The notes beneath the pieces were generated by a model, which did not search any database, was not told where the DNA came from, and saw only the letters and a program-made list of their open reading frames with translations. The position numbers and the translations under genes are program-made. Shown here piece after piece: positions 44,244 to 53,815 of a DNA stretch of 53,815 nucleotides (position 1 is the first letter of the stretch; every line of letters begins with the position of its first letter). Origin of the DNA: Verrucomicrobiota bacterium (GTDB lineage Bacteria > Verrucomicrobiota > Verrucomicrobiia > Opitutales > Opitutaceae); contig JAEWNN010000147.1 of the NCBI GenBank assembly GCA_023457035.1, positions 1-53,815 of the forward strand. The letters run 5' to 3'.

Positions 44244-47084
44244 ATGAGTCTTCTCCGTTTCCTCGCCGCCACCGGCCTGCTGATCGTCGGCGCCGTCCAG
44301 GCGCTCGCCGACACCACGTTTTCCTACACGCTCGCCGACAGCAAGGCCACCATCACGGGCTTTGTCTCGGAGATCATCCCCAGCGGAGTCCTCACGATCC
44401 CGGACAAAGTCGACGGCTACCCGGTGGTCGCGATCAGCCCGGATGCGTTCCAAGGGCGTACCACCCTCACTGGCGTGGCGTTCAATGACAACACCAGCTT
44501 TGCCACGGTCGGAGCCAACGCCTTCAAGGGTTGCACCGGGATCACCACGGTTACTTTGCCCGTTGGGGCGGTCACGATCGAGGCCTCTGCTTTTGCGGAC
44601 TGCCCCAATCTCGCGACCGTGGCGTTGCCGTCCACCCTCATAACAATCGGGGAGCGCGCTTTCGCCAACGCGGACAAGATTATCTCAGTGGTCTTGCCCA
44701 GCGGCTTGACCACTCTTGGCGCCGGTGCCTTCGCCGACTGCGACCTGCTTACGAAGTTCACACTGGGCAAGGCCGTGGCCAACTTAGGCGACGGGTTTGT
44801 CGGGGGCTGCCCTGCGCTTACCAGCCTCGCGGTCTCCACTGAGAATACGTCGTTTGCCGCGGTGTCCGGCGTGCTCTTCAATGCCGCCAAGACCACCCTC
44901 TTGCGCGCCCCGGCCAAGCTTGCCGGTGAGTATGCCGTCCCCGCCACCGTCACAACGATTGCGCCGGACGCCTTCAAGGGGTGCGTCGAAGTGGTCAGTG
45001 TCGTCTTGCCGGAGGGGCTCACGCAGATCTCCGATCGGGCGTTCTCCGGCGCGACCAGCCTGACCTTCATCAATCTCCCGGCCTCGCTCACGACCCTCGG
45101 GGCGTCGGCATTCAACGGCGCCTCGTCGCTCGTTTCGGCGACTTTTGTGGGCAACGCCCCCACCGCTGCTGCCGGCTGCTTCGACGGCACCGCCGCCGGT
45201 TTCACCGTCCACTATTCGGCGACGGCCACCGGCTTCACCTCGCCGACCTGGATGGGCTACCCGGCGGTCTCCAGTAGTACGCCCGTCTCCGATCTTCCGG
45301 TGGTCACCACCGGAGCGCCGGTCCCGCTTAGCACCAGCGCCACGGTCTCCGGTTCCGTCCCCTCCGCCAACGGCTCCGCGGTGACGGCCCGCGGCTTTAT
45401 CTATAGCACCTCCGGCAACCTGAGCCTCGGCACGGGCACCACGGTGACCGTCGGCGCCGGCACCGGCTTTTTCACCACGTCCCTGACCGGTCTCTCCGCC
45501 GGCACCACGTATTACTTCCGTGCCTATGCGACCAATGGGGTCGGTACCGCCTACGGATCTGAACTTACGTTCACCACCACGACCGCGCCGGCCGCGCCCA
45601 TCATCGATCGGGGACTCACGACCATCGACCGAACGCCGACCCTCTCGGGTACCGTCGCGGCCGGGGCCACGGTGAGCATCAAGATCAACGAGGCCGCTGC
45701 CGTCACCGTCACCGCCGGTGCGAACGGAGCCTGGTCCTATACAGTACCGGACTCCGCTGCCCTCGCCCCCGGCCGCCACACCATCGACATCACCACGACC
45801 GACTCGGACGGGGCTTTGGGCACGACGCGCTACACGCTATCGATCATCGCTCCCACCGGATACGCTGCCACCACCACCGGCGGGTCCGCGGGCGCCTCGG
45901 TCGAGGTCACCACGCGGGAGGACTTCATCAAGTATGCGACGGACACGAAGCCCTATGTGATCAAGGTCTCCGGCCAGCTCTCGGTCGGTGAGGTTCAGCT
46001 GGCCTCCAGCAAGACCATCCAGGGCGTCGATGAAAACTCCGGACTCGACGGATGCCTGGTCCTGAACGCCGTCGGTAACGTGATCATCCGCGGCCTCAAT
46101 CTGTCCAACCCCGCCCCTGCCGACAACGCAAACGGGCGTGCGCTCTGGATCACCAACAGCCAGTACGTTTATGTCACCCATTGCACCTTTGAGGACTGTG
46201 CCGCCGAGCAGGTGGAGATTCTCTTCTCCGACCTGATCACGTTCTCCTGGTGCCAGTTCACGGCGAACACCCCCGGGCAGGTCGCCATGAAGCTGGGCCG
46301 TGAGGGAGTAACTGCTACTCCGCGGATCACCCTCCACCACAACTGGTGGTCCGACAACCTCGGCTCCGGCCTGCCGGCCGTCGCTTCCGGGTATGTCCAC
46401 CAGTTCAGCAACTACGTGAACACCCCCGGCAACACAGCCGGCACCGCGCTCTCCGGCGCCGCCCAACTCCTCTCCGAGGGCAACCACTTCCAGGGGGTGG
46501 CCAACCCGATCACCAAGGCGGGCACGGCCACCATTCGCATCCTCAACAACACGTACCCCTCCTGCACCGGCACGACCGCCCCGGGCGAGGACGCCGTGTT
46601 CACTCCCGGCTATTCGTACGAGATGCAGGCCGTCGCCGACTTGGCCACGGTCATTCCCAATCTTGCCGGCAACACGTCCGGCTGGGACTACGACGATCCG
46701 GACATCGGCTCGGCCACCATCGAGCTTCCTTCCGGCGTCACCACCACCGCGGTGGCGACTGGTACCAGCATCACGCTTACGGCCAAGCCCACGGGTGTGA
46801 CGGCGGCCAGCTATCAGTGGCGCCGGGGCAACGCGCCAATCTCCGGGGCGACGAGCTCGACCTACACGATCTCAAGCATGAGCACCGACACGGCCGGCAG
46901 ATACACCGTCGCGATCGGCTTGGCCGATGGCAGCACGGTGGTGAGTGTGCCGCTCGCGCTCACCGCCTACACCGCGACCAACAACGGCGGCTCGAGCGGC
47001 GGCTCGAGTGGTGGTGGCGGCGCCTGCGGGCTCCTCGCCCCGGCCGTTCTTGTCCTTGTTGCGCTTCGTCGCCGGCGCGCCTGA
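44244..47084 (+). CDS. Secreted LRR_5 / Fn3-like / pectate-lyase-1-like protein with C-terminal sorting tail
   Basis: A 946-residue protein: signal peptide (MSLLRFLAATGLLIVGAVQALA); BspA-type LRR_5 repeats (about 25-345, repeating AFxGCxxLTxVxLPxxLTTIGxxAF); an Fn3-like module (about 360-450); an Ig-like module (about 455-535); a pectate-lyase family 1 beta-helix (about 545-830); an Ig-like domain (about 835-905); a Gly/Ser linker and a tail ACGLLAPAVLVLVALRRRRA with C928. In the lyase part, HHNWW (698-702) and VHQFSNYV are conserved, but the catalytic arginine pair around P711 is absent (G709 and A714). It may therefore bind pectin-like glycan rather than cut it. It is a single transcription unit closed by the terminator at 47106. 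Confidence 0.85.
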   Translation: MSLLRFLAATGLLIVGAVQALADTTFSYTLADSKATITGFVSEIIPSGVLTIPDKVDGYPVVAISPDAFQGRTTLTGVAFNDNTSFATVGANAFKGCTGITTVTLPVGAVTIEASAFADCPNLATVALPSTLITIGERAFANADKIISVVLPSGLTTLGAGAFADCDLLTKFTLGKAVANLGDGFVGGCPALTSLAVSTENTSFAAVSGVLFNAAKTTLLRAPAKLAGEYAVPATVTTIAPDAFKGCVEVVSVVLPEGLTQISDRAFSGATSLTFINLPASLTTLGASAFNGASSLVSATFVGNAPTAAAGCFDGTAAGFTVHYSATATGFTSPTWMGYPAVSSSTPVSDLPVVTTGAPVPLSTSATVSGSVPSANGSAVTARGFIYSTSGNLSLGTGTTVTVGAGTGFFTTSLTGLSAGTTYYFRAYATNGVGTAYGSELTFTTTTAPAAPIIDRGLTTIDRTPTLSGTVAAGATVSIKINEAAAVTVTAGANGAWSYTVPDSAALAPGRHTIDITTTDSDGALGTTRYTLSIIAPTGYAATTTGGSAGASVEVTTREDFIKYATDTKPYVIKVSGQLSVGEVQLASSKTIQGVDENSGLDGCLVLNAVGNVIIRGLNLSNPAPADNANGRALWITNSQYVYVTHCTFEDCAAEQVEILFSDLITFSWCQFTANTPGQVAMKLGREGVTATPRITLHHNWWSDNLGSGLPAVASGYVHQFSNYVNTPGNTAGTALSGAAQLLSEGNHFQGVANPITKAGTATIRILNNTYPSCTGTTAPGEDAVFTPGYSYEMQAVADLATVIPNLAGNTSGWDYDDPDIGSATIELPSGVTTTAVATGTSITLTAKPTGVTAASYQWRRGNAPISGATSSTYTISSMSTDTAGRYTVAIGLADGSTVVSVPLALTAYTATNNGGSSGGSSGGGGACGLLAPAVLVLVALRRRRA

Positions 47085-47105
47085 GCGCGACCGGACGGAT
47101 CGATC

Positions 47106-47146
47106 CCACGCCCCGCGGGTTGGCCCGCGGGGCGTGGTCGTTTATC
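47106..47146 (+). terminator. Intrinsic terminator after the pectate-lyase-like gene
   Basis: Arms of 14 bp (CCACGCCCCGCGGG and its complement) enclose TTGG, followed by TCGTTTATC. The U-tract is short but the stem is very stable. Confidence 0.75.
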
Positions 47147-47227
47147 GGAGCCGTCCGGTCACGGAGACTCGACGGTGATCCACGGCTTGGTAGGTGATGA
47201 CTGGTGACGCCGGCCGCGGCGGCGGCC

Positions 47228-48379
47228 TCACGTGCCCAGCGTGGTGCGGTAGACGCGGGGGACCCGCTTGGTGACCGAACAGAGAATCTCGTAGGGGATG
47301 GTCTCGGCCCAGTTCGAGAACTCCGTGACGTCGATCGTCTCCGCCCCCTGCTTGCCGACGAGCGTGGCCTGGTCGCCCACGGCGACGCCGGGGTTGTCGG
47401 TCACGTCGACGATGGTCTGGTCCATGGTGACGCGGCCGAGCACGGGACAGCGCTTGCCGCGGATGAGGACCTGGGCGCGGTTGCTGCAGGAGATCGGGAT
47501 GCCGTCGCCGTAGCCGGCGGTGACGATGGCGACGGTGGAGTTGCGCGTGAGCGTGTAGGTGCGGTTGTAGCTCACGGCGGTGCCGCGCGGGAGCTGCTTC
47601 ACCAGACCGACGCGGGCGTGGAAACTGAAGAGCGGCTCGACGTGCACGGCGGCGAGCATCGAGCTGGGGTGCGGGAGAATGCCGAACTGGAGGAGGCCGA
47701 CACGCACGGCGTTGACGGGGCTGCGACGCTGGAGGGTCTCGAGCCCGGCGGAGTTGTCGGCGTGGATGATGAGGCGCCGGCGGTCGAGGCCGGGGAGCCT
47801 CTTGAGCGTCTCCAGAAACAGGCGCCGCTGTTGGCGGGTGTACTTCGAGTCGCTGTCGGCGCTGGAAAAGTGGGTGAAGACACCGTCGAGCCGCACGAAC
47901 TCGCTGGCGCGAATCTTGGCGTACAGCTCGGGCGCTTGCGGGGCCCAGACGCCGAGGCGGCCCATGCCGGTGTCGATCTTGAGGTGGACGCTGATCGGGC
48001 GGCCGGTGCGGCGGCCGAGTTCGTTGAAGCGGTCGACCTCCTCGGGGGAGGAGACGGCGGCGGTGAGGTCGTAGTCGGCGAGGTAGCGGTCCTCCTCGGG
48101 CAGCACGGCGCTGAGCACGAGGATGGGCCAGCCGGGCCCGAGCTCGCGCAGGGCGGTGGCCTCGGTGACGTTCGCCACGGCGAACAGATCGGCGCCGGCG
48201 TGCATGAGGCGGGCGGCGGCCTGCGGGAGCCCGTGGCCGTAGGCGTCGGCCTTGACGACGGCGACGTATTTGAGGCGCGAGGGCAGGGCGGCGCGGATGT
48301 GCTTGAGGTTGCGCTCGAGCGCGCCGAGGTCGATTTCGGCCCAGCAGCGCAGGGGCAGGCGGGAGTCGGGGGAGTTCAT
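47228..48379 (-). CDS. alr: Alanine racemase
   Basis: From ATG 48379 the product is 383 residues. The PLP lysine is in VAVVKADAYGHG near the N-terminus. Other family motifs are HLKIDTGMGRLG, GVFTHFSSADSD, NSAGLE, VRVGLLQFGI, AVSYNRTYTL with the second catalytic Tyr, TAGYGDGIP and GRVTMDQTIVDVT. It converts L- to D-alanine for peptidoglycan. Length is normal. It lies 41 bp downstream of the TsaB-like gene on the same strand. Reading on upstream of 48379 overlaps that gene and was rejected. Confidence 0.95.
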   Translation of the reverse strand: MNSPDSRLPLRCWAEIDLGALERNLKHIRAALPSRLKYVAVVKADAYGHGLPQAAARLMHAGADLFAVANVTEATALRELGPGWPILVLSAVLPEEDRYLADYDLTAAVSSPEEVDRFNELGRRTGRPISVHLKIDTGMGRLGVWAPQAPELYAKIRASEFVRLDGVFTHFSSADSDSKYTRQQRRLFLETLKRLPGLDRRRLIIHADNSAGLETLQRRSPVNAVRVGLLQFGILPHPSSMLAAVHVEPLFSFHARVGLVKQLPRGTAVSYNRTYTLTRNSTVAIVTAGYGDGIPISCSNRAQVLIRGKRCPVLGRVTMDQTIVDVTDNPGVAVGDQATLVGKQGAETIDVTEFSNWAETIPYEILCSVTKRVPRVYRTTLGT

Positions 48380-48420
48380 CCGGGGGAAATGGCAGGCGCC
48401 GGCCGGTGCGGCGGCCTGGT

Positions 48421-49155
48421 TCAGGCCGTGGCGGCGCGGTGGCGCTCGCCCGTCCAGGTCTTGTACGTGATCGGGGCCGAGAGCCAAGGCTCGGGCTCGG
48501 CGACGGCGTGCAGCAGCGCCAACTCGCCGAGGTTGGCGAACATCGCGGCGCAATCGTAGTCGCAGGTGCCGGCGGGGCGGGGCGGTTGCGCCCAGGCGCG
48601 GAAACCCGCGGGCGTGAACAGGGGCTCGGGCCACTCGGCGAGCTCGGCGCGGGCGACGCGGAGCACGGGCGAAGCGGTGCCGTCGGCGGCGACGCGCACC
48701 GCGTGCCAGCTGTCGCGGCGGGCGTCGGCCACGACGGCGAACGGCCCGGGCTGGTGGCGGGCGTGGGCGAGGGCGGCGACGCGGAGACTGCGGTAGGCGA
48801 AGACGGGGGCGGGCGAGGACCGGAGCGCCTGCCAGGTGCGCAGCGCCATCGCCGCGGTGCGGATACCGAGCTGGCTGCCGGGGCCTTCGCAGAACACGTA
48901 GGCGCCCACGCGGCCGGGGGCGAGGTCGGCCGCGCGCAGGCAGCTCTCGGCGGCGGCGAAGAGATGGATGCTCGAGTCGTCGCCGCCGGAATGCCAGAGC
49001 GGAGTCAGGCCGGACCGGAGCACGCCCGCCTGGACGTGGATCGTGCAGGGATCGAGCACGAGCACGCTGCTGTGGGTGGCGACGATCGCGGCTAGCGACA
49101 ACGTCGCCGCGGGAGCGGCGGGCGGCTGGGCGGCGGAATCGGCGAGGGCGGACAT
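48421..49155 (-). CDS. tsaB: TsaB-like tRNA threonylcarbamoyladenosine biosynthesis protein
   Basis: A 244-residue ASKHA-fold protein: VLVLDPCTIHVQAGVL (phosphate-1-like strand), SSIHLFAAAESCLRAADLAPGRVGAYVFCEGPGSQLGIRTAAMALRTWQAL and VVADARRDSWHAVRV. These correspond to the TsaB pattern LALDTST, then GPGSFTGLR and then DARRxEVY. The GPGSFTG motif reads GPGSQLG and the N-terminal motif is divergent, so it may be a distant TsaB. In the pathway it would support TsaD in t6A modification of tRNA. It has about 20 extra N-terminal residues rich in Ala and Pro. It is upstream of alr and divergent from tig. Confidence 0.65.
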   Translation of the reverse strand: MSALADSAAQPPAAPAATLSLAAIVATHSSVLVLDPCTIHVQAGVLRSGLTPLWHSGGDDSSIHLFAAAESCLRAADLAPGRVGAYVFCEGPGSQLGIRTAAMALRTWQALRSSPAPVFAYRSLRVAALAHARHQPGPFAVVADARRDSWHAVRVAADGTASPVLRVARAELAEWPEPLFTPAGFRAWAQPPRPAGTCDYDCAAMFANLGELALLHAVAEPEPWLSAPITYKTWTGERHRAATA

Positions 49156-49374
49156 GAAGCGGGAACGTTGCGCCGGACCGGGCCGAATGTCACTGCCGTT
49201 TCAGGGCAGTTCCCTGCTGCGGCGGAGGCGGGCAGGGGAGGCGATTTCGAACAATGCCGCGGCGTGGAAATGGTGCCGCATCGCGCGATCGCTGGCCGGA
49301 CACACCGGGCGCTCGTGCGTGGGGCGCCGGCGGTCACTGCGCTTGTGAGCGAGCCTTACCGACGAAAAGGGGGA

Positions 49375-49404
49375 TTGACCGGGAAAATGGCCGCCGCGTA
49401 GCTT
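49375..49404 (+). promoter_or_regulatory. Promoter-like site upstream of tig
   Basis: TTGACC (49375-49380) and TAGCTT (49399-49404) are 18 bp apart. Transcription would start near 49411, 35 nt before the GTG start of tig. The rest of the 290-bp gap to the TsaB-like gene shows nothing else clear. Confidence 0.5.
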
Positions 49405-49445
49405 CCCCAATTCAACTCCTAGAACCAACGTTTCCGCTTTCCGCC

Positions 49446-50762
49446 GTGAACATCGAAATCCAAGACGTCTCCGCTTCCCGCAAAACCCTCGTCGTTACGC
49501 TCGACAAGAGCGAGGTCGAGGCCGTCCACCGTTCGGTGGTGGCTGAAATCGCGAAGGTGGCGAGCCTCCCCGGCTTCCGCCCGGGCAAGGCTCCGGCGGC
49601 CGTCGTCGAGAAGCGCTACGCCAAGGAGATCGAGGGCGAGTTCAAGACCAAGGTCGTCAACAAGGCCTACAGCGACGGTCTCGAACAGTCGAAGCTCGAG
49701 GTCTTCAGTGTCGTCGACGTCAAGGAGGGCGTGATCGAGCCTTCGCTCTCCGCGGCCGTGACCTTCACCGTCGACCTGCGCCCGGAGTTCCCGGTGCCCG
49801 AATACAAGGGCCTGTCGACCGAGATCGGCTCCGTGGATGTGACCGACGCCGAGGTCGACGCCGCGGTCGAGGGCATGCGGGCCGAGCGGGCCGACTTCAA
49901 GGTCGTGGAGCGCGCCTCCCAGAAGGCCGACTACGTGAAGCTCGCCTACGAGGGCAAGATCGGCGAGCAGGCCGTCGCCGACCTCGTCCCGGATCGCACC
50001 ATCTTCGGCAAAGCCCCCCAGACGTGGGAGGAGGTCGAGGGCAACGAGGGCCTGATCCCCGGCCTCGGCCAGCAGATCGCCGGCCTAGCGAAGGGCGACA
50101 AGAAGGACGTGCAGATCTCCTTCCCGGCCGATTTCCACGTGACCGAACTCGCCGGTAAGGAAGCCGTCTACGCGATCGAGGTCCTCGAGGTTCGCGAGAA
50201 GGTGCTGCCCGAACTCGACGAGGCTTTCCTCAAGGGCCTGCAGGTCGAGACGGTCGACGCGCTCAAGAGCCGCACCCGCGACCACCTCAAGTATCGCAAG
50301 GAGATGGACAACCGCGCCGCCCAGCGCCAGCAGGTCACCGAGAAGCTCGCCGCCGGTGTCGATTTCGAGATCCCGCAGACCCTGGTCGAGTCGGAGACGC
50401 AGAACATCCTCCGCCGTTTCATGGAGGAGAACCTCCGCCGCGGCGTGCCGCAGGATGCCTTCGAGAAGAACAAGGAGCAGCTCTTCGAGGACGCCCGCAA
50501 GGCCGCCGCCCGCAACGCCAAGGTCCAGCTCATCCTCGCGCGCATCGCCGCCGAGGAGAAGATCGAGCTCAAGGATGCCGACTACGACCGCTTCATCCGC
50601 ATGGAGGCGATGCGCTCCGGCGAGCGTCCCGAGAAGCTCGTGAAGGAGCTCGGCAAGGACCGCGAGCGCCTGCGCGCGATGCAGCAGCAGATGCTGTTGG
50701 ACAAGGCCCTTGATTTCGTGGTGTCGCAAGCTACGGTGGTCCCCGCGCCCGCGAAGGCCTGA
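49446..50762 (+). CDS. tig: Trigger factor
   Basis: From GTG 49446 the product is 438 residues. The ribosome-binding N-terminal domain contains the signature GFRPGKAP in LPGFRPGKAPAAVVEKRY. The PPIase (FKBP-like) domain covers about 150-245 (ADYVKLAYEGKIGEQ, GLIPGLGQQIAGLAKGDKKDVQISFPADFH, AGKEAVYAIEVLEV). The helical chaperone domain follows to the end. It is a ribosome-associated folding chaperone. No Shine-Dalgarno; the leader ends TTTCCGCTTTCCGCC. It heads the common tig-clpP-clpX operon with gaps of 38 and 47 bp. Confidence 0.95.
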   Translation: MNIEIQDVSASRKTLVVTLDKSEVEAVHRSVVAEIAKVASLPGFRPGKAPAAVVEKRYAKEIEGEFKTKVVNKAYSDGLEQSKLEVFSVVDVKEGVIEPSLSAAVTFTVDLRPEFPVPEYKGLSTEIGSVDVTDAEVDAAVEGMRAERADFKVVERASQKADYVKLAYEGKIGEQAVADLVPDRTIFGKAPQTWEEVEGNEGLIPGLGQQIAGLAKGDKKDVQISFPADFHVTELAGKEAVYAIEVLEVREKVLPELDEAFLKGLQVETVDALKSRTRDHLKYRKEMDNRAAQRQQVTEKLAAGVDFEIPQTLVESETQNILRRFMEENLRRGVPQDAFEKNKEQLFEDARKAAARNAKVQLILARIAAEEKIELKDADYDRFIRMEAMRSGERPEKLVKELGKDRERLRAMQQQMLLDKALDFVVSQATVVPAPAKA

Positions 50763-50800
50763 GGCCTGCGCGCTTCCGCCACCAGCCACCACCACCACAC

Positions 50801-51418
50801 GTGAGCTACTACGTCCCGATCGTTCTGGAAAACACCGGCCGCGGCGAGCGGAGCATGGACATCTACTCGCGCCTGCTGAAGGACCGGATCATCTTCATCG
50901 GCACGCCGATCGACGACGCGGTCGCCAACTTGGTGATCGCCCAGATGTTGTTCCTGCAGATGGAGGACCCCAAGAAGGACATCCATCTGTACATCAACTC
51001 CCCGGGCGGCGTCGTCACCGGCGGCATGGCCATCTACGACACGATGAACTTCCTGCAGTGCGACGTGGTGACGTACTGCATCGGCATGGCCGCCTCGATG
51101 GCGACCGTGCTGCTCGCCGCCGGCACGAAGGGCAAACGTTTCGCGCTGCCCAACAGCCGCGTGATGATCCACCAGCCCACGGGCGGCGCCTCCGGCCAGA
51201 CGGCCGACATCGCCATCCAGGCCAAGGAGATCATCCGCTGGCGTCGCACGCTCAACGAGATCATCGCCAAACACTCCGGCAAGACGCCCGACCAGGTCGA
51301 AAAGGACTCCGACCGCGACTACTACATGAGCGCGCAGGAGGCCATGGCCTACGGCATCGTCGACAAGGTCTTCGAATCGAAGAACGAAGTCGCCACCACG
51401 CTCAAGGCTGTCGCCTGA
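50801..51418 (+). CDS. clpP: ATP-dependent Clp protease proteolytic subunit
   Basis: From GTG 50801 the product is 205 residues. The catalytic triad is S99 in GMAASMATVLLAAG, H124 in SRVMIHQPTGG and D173 in SDRDYYMSAQEA. YINSPGGVVTGGMAIYDTM is the usual oxyanion region. It assembles as a tetradecameric chamber driven by ClpX, encoded next. The motif GMAASMA differs slightly from the common GQAASMG. There is no evident propeptide and no Shine-Dalgarno sequence. Confidence 0.96.
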   Translation: MSYYVPIVLENTGRGERSMDIYSRLLKDRIIFIGTPIDDAVANLVIAQMLFLQMEDPKKDIHLYINSPGGVVTGGMAIYDTMNFLQCDVVTYCIGMAASMATVLLAAGTKGKRFALPNSRVMIHQPTGGASGQTADIAIQAKEIIRWRRTLNEIIAKHSGKTPDQVEKDSDRDYYMSAQEAMAYGIVDKVFESKNEVATTLKAVA

Positions 51419-51465
51419 GCGCCGGTTGCCCCTGATCCTCCGCGCCGCGGTCGCGCCTCTTTCCG

Positions 51466-52773
<1,308 letters not shown>

Positions 52774-52823
52774 TCTGCGCCCGGCCGGCCGGTCGCTGCG
52801 CGGATCAGCGCCGTGGGCCCGCA

Positions 52824-52842
52824 CGCCGGGCAAGGCCCGGCG
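52824..52842. terminator. Hairpin between convergent clpX and the partial hypothetical gene
   Basis: Perfect 8-bp arms CGCCGGGC and GCCCGGCG enclose a 3-nt loop, in the 76-bp gap. No U-tract on either strand, so its role as a bidirectional terminator is uncertain. Confidence 0.4.
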
Positions 52843-52849
52843 CGGCAGC

Positions 52850-53815
52850 TCAGTTCGGCAAGCGGGCGGATTGGGCCCGTGGCGTTTTGGGCCACCAGCC
52901 GAGTCGTTGCAGTTCGGTACGCGGTTGCTCCGCGTAGCAGCTGCCGAAGGAAACCAGGAGGCGTTGCCGGCTCGCAGCGACGGTGACTGTGTCCACCTGG
53001 TGATCACGCCAAGCCAGCGAGCGTTGGTCGAAGGTGAAGGCGGCCGGACTGGCCTCCTCCAGTACGGCCTCGAGAATCTCCGTCCCGGGCGTGGGCGCTC
53101 CCGCGGCGAGCGCCGCGGCGACCAACAGGTTGATGAAACCGTGGGTCGACGCCGCCGGACCGGCGCTGTTGGCGCGGAGCGGATGGTGCAGCCCGCCGGT
53201 GCATTTCATCGGCAGACCGAGCGAGGCGACCGAGACGAGCGTGCTGGCGATCTGTGCGGCGGACGGTGCGGTGGCGGTGTCGCTGCCGCCTGTGCGCAAC
53301 TTGTAACCGAAGGATGGACTCTCGGCACCGCCGGATCGCGGCGTCTCTTCGGCCAGCAGGGCAAGTTGCCCCGGGAGCGAGACGGTGGGTGCGAGCTCGA
53401 GGAACACCTGGCGGATGTTTGCGGCGTGCCGGACCAGCAAGGCGTCGATCGCGGCGATGAGTTTGCGCAGGGCCCCGACGTCCATGGCGTCGGCCGGTGG
53501 GCGCAGCTCGATCGTGTCGATCACGACCCCGCCATCGTGCAGCAGGGCCAACCGGCGGATCGCGGCCAGATCGGTCTCAAGATTGGCGAGGAACTCGCCG
53601 GCGTTTCTGCCCCCGCGCGGGAGGACCGAGAGGTGCAACGGGCTGTCCGCGTCGGCGCCGGCGGTGACCAGTTCTTCCAGTCGCAGGAGGGGGCAGACAA
53701 AACGCGCCAGCATCTCCGCCCGGGTTGCCCCCTGTTCGCGCCGGAACAGGGACAAGGCCTCGGGCACCGCCAGTGCCGCCGGGGGAAACAGACCGGCGAA
53801 GTCGAGGCTGCGATG
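52850..53815 (-). CDS. Conserved hypothetical protein, partial at window edge
   Basis: The minus-strand frame is open from the stop at 52850 to the window end, giving at least 321 residues. A GTG at 53767 is in frame, but the sequence just before it (RSLDFAGLFPPAALAVPEALSLFRREQGA) continues like a real N-terminus, with FAGLFPPAALxxxEAL recalling a bacterial hypothetical family. I therefore think the true start is outside the window. Other features are LARFVCPLLRLEELV, GLHHPLR, THGFINLLVAAALA and LVSFGSCYAEQPRTELQRLGW. No catalytic motif is recognised and no function can be assigned. Confidence 0.7.
   Translation of the reverse strand, partial: HRSLDFAGLFPPAALAVPEALSLFRREQGATRAEMLARFVCPLLRLEELVTAGADADSPLHLSVLPRGGRNAGEFLANLETDLAAIRRLALLHDGGVVIDTIELRPPADAMDVGALRKLIAAIDALLVRHAANIRQVFLELAPTVSLPGQLALLAEETPRSGGAESPSFGYKLRTGGSDTATAPSAAQIASTLVSVASLGLPMKCTGGLHHPLRANSAGPAASTHGFINLLVAAALAAGAPTPGTEILEAVLEEASPAAFTFDQRSLAWRDHQVDTVTVAASRQRLLVSFGSCYAEQPRTELQRLGWWPKTPRAQSARLPN

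Noticed and set aside
44243..47085. Classifying the multidomain protein as an active pectate lyase
   Set aside because: The catalytic Arg pair and part of the calcium site are missing, so only the fold can be claimed.

Overview
The window is GC-rich bacterial chromosome from a Gram-negative organism: it carries LPS-transport genes (kdsC-lptC-lptA-lptB) and many signal-peptide proteins. The best fit is Verrucomicrobiota, probably Opitutaceae-like. This placement is an inference from giant propeller hybrid kinases in tandem, DUF1570-type TPR peptidases, a pectate-lyase-like protein with a C-terminal sorting tail, GTAG-footed intergenic hairpins, and start codons that mostly lack Shine-Dalgarno sequences. 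No rRNA, tRNA, CRISPR array, insertion sequence or prophage was recognised.

Layout. (1) 1-4.8 kb, minus strand: a methionine/cobalamin block. Methionine synthase is split into a homocysteine-methyltransferase half (3725-4798) and a pterin/B12 half (781 to beyond the window start). Between them lie a small membrane protein, a CbiZ-type adenosylcobinamide amidohydrolase and CbiB. (2) 5-12 kb: an exported GH3 beta-glucosidase divergent from an apparently exported cellobiose-2-epimerase-like protein, then a DTW-domain tRNA-modification protein and an exported M3 peptidase ending in a clear terminator. (3) 12.3-26.3 kb: a hypothetical protein with its own promoter and terminator, and three tandem paralogous hybrid sensor kinases of about 1,400 residues each (propeller, Y_Y_Y, TM, HisKA, HATPase, REC, REC), two of them overlapping by ATGA. 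(4) 26.5-30.4 kb: trpS, then a tight three-gene cluster dinD-DUF3024-DUF429 preceded by about 740 bp of repeats and palindromes. (5) 30.4-36 kb: a membrane HEFGH protein, a LytS-type kinase, a VOC protein, a HEATH/TPR peptidase and an orphan NarL-type response regulator. (6) 36-44 kb: the LPS export operon, a SNF2 helicase, a membrane protein and an RlmI-like methyltransferase. (7) 44-47 kb: a secreted multidomain pectate-lyase-like protein. (8) 47-53.8 kb: alr, a TsaB-like gene, the tig-clpP-clpX operon and a partial conserved hypothetical gene.

The strongest candidates for something undescribed are the dinD-DUF3024-DUF429 cassette, the triplicated output-less hybrid kinases, the split MetH with corrinoid salvage genes between its halves, the pectate-lyase fold that has lost its catalytic arginines and carries a Cys-containing C-terminal tail, and several families of small intergenic repeats (GTAG hairpins, 7-mer and 9-mer periodic arrays).
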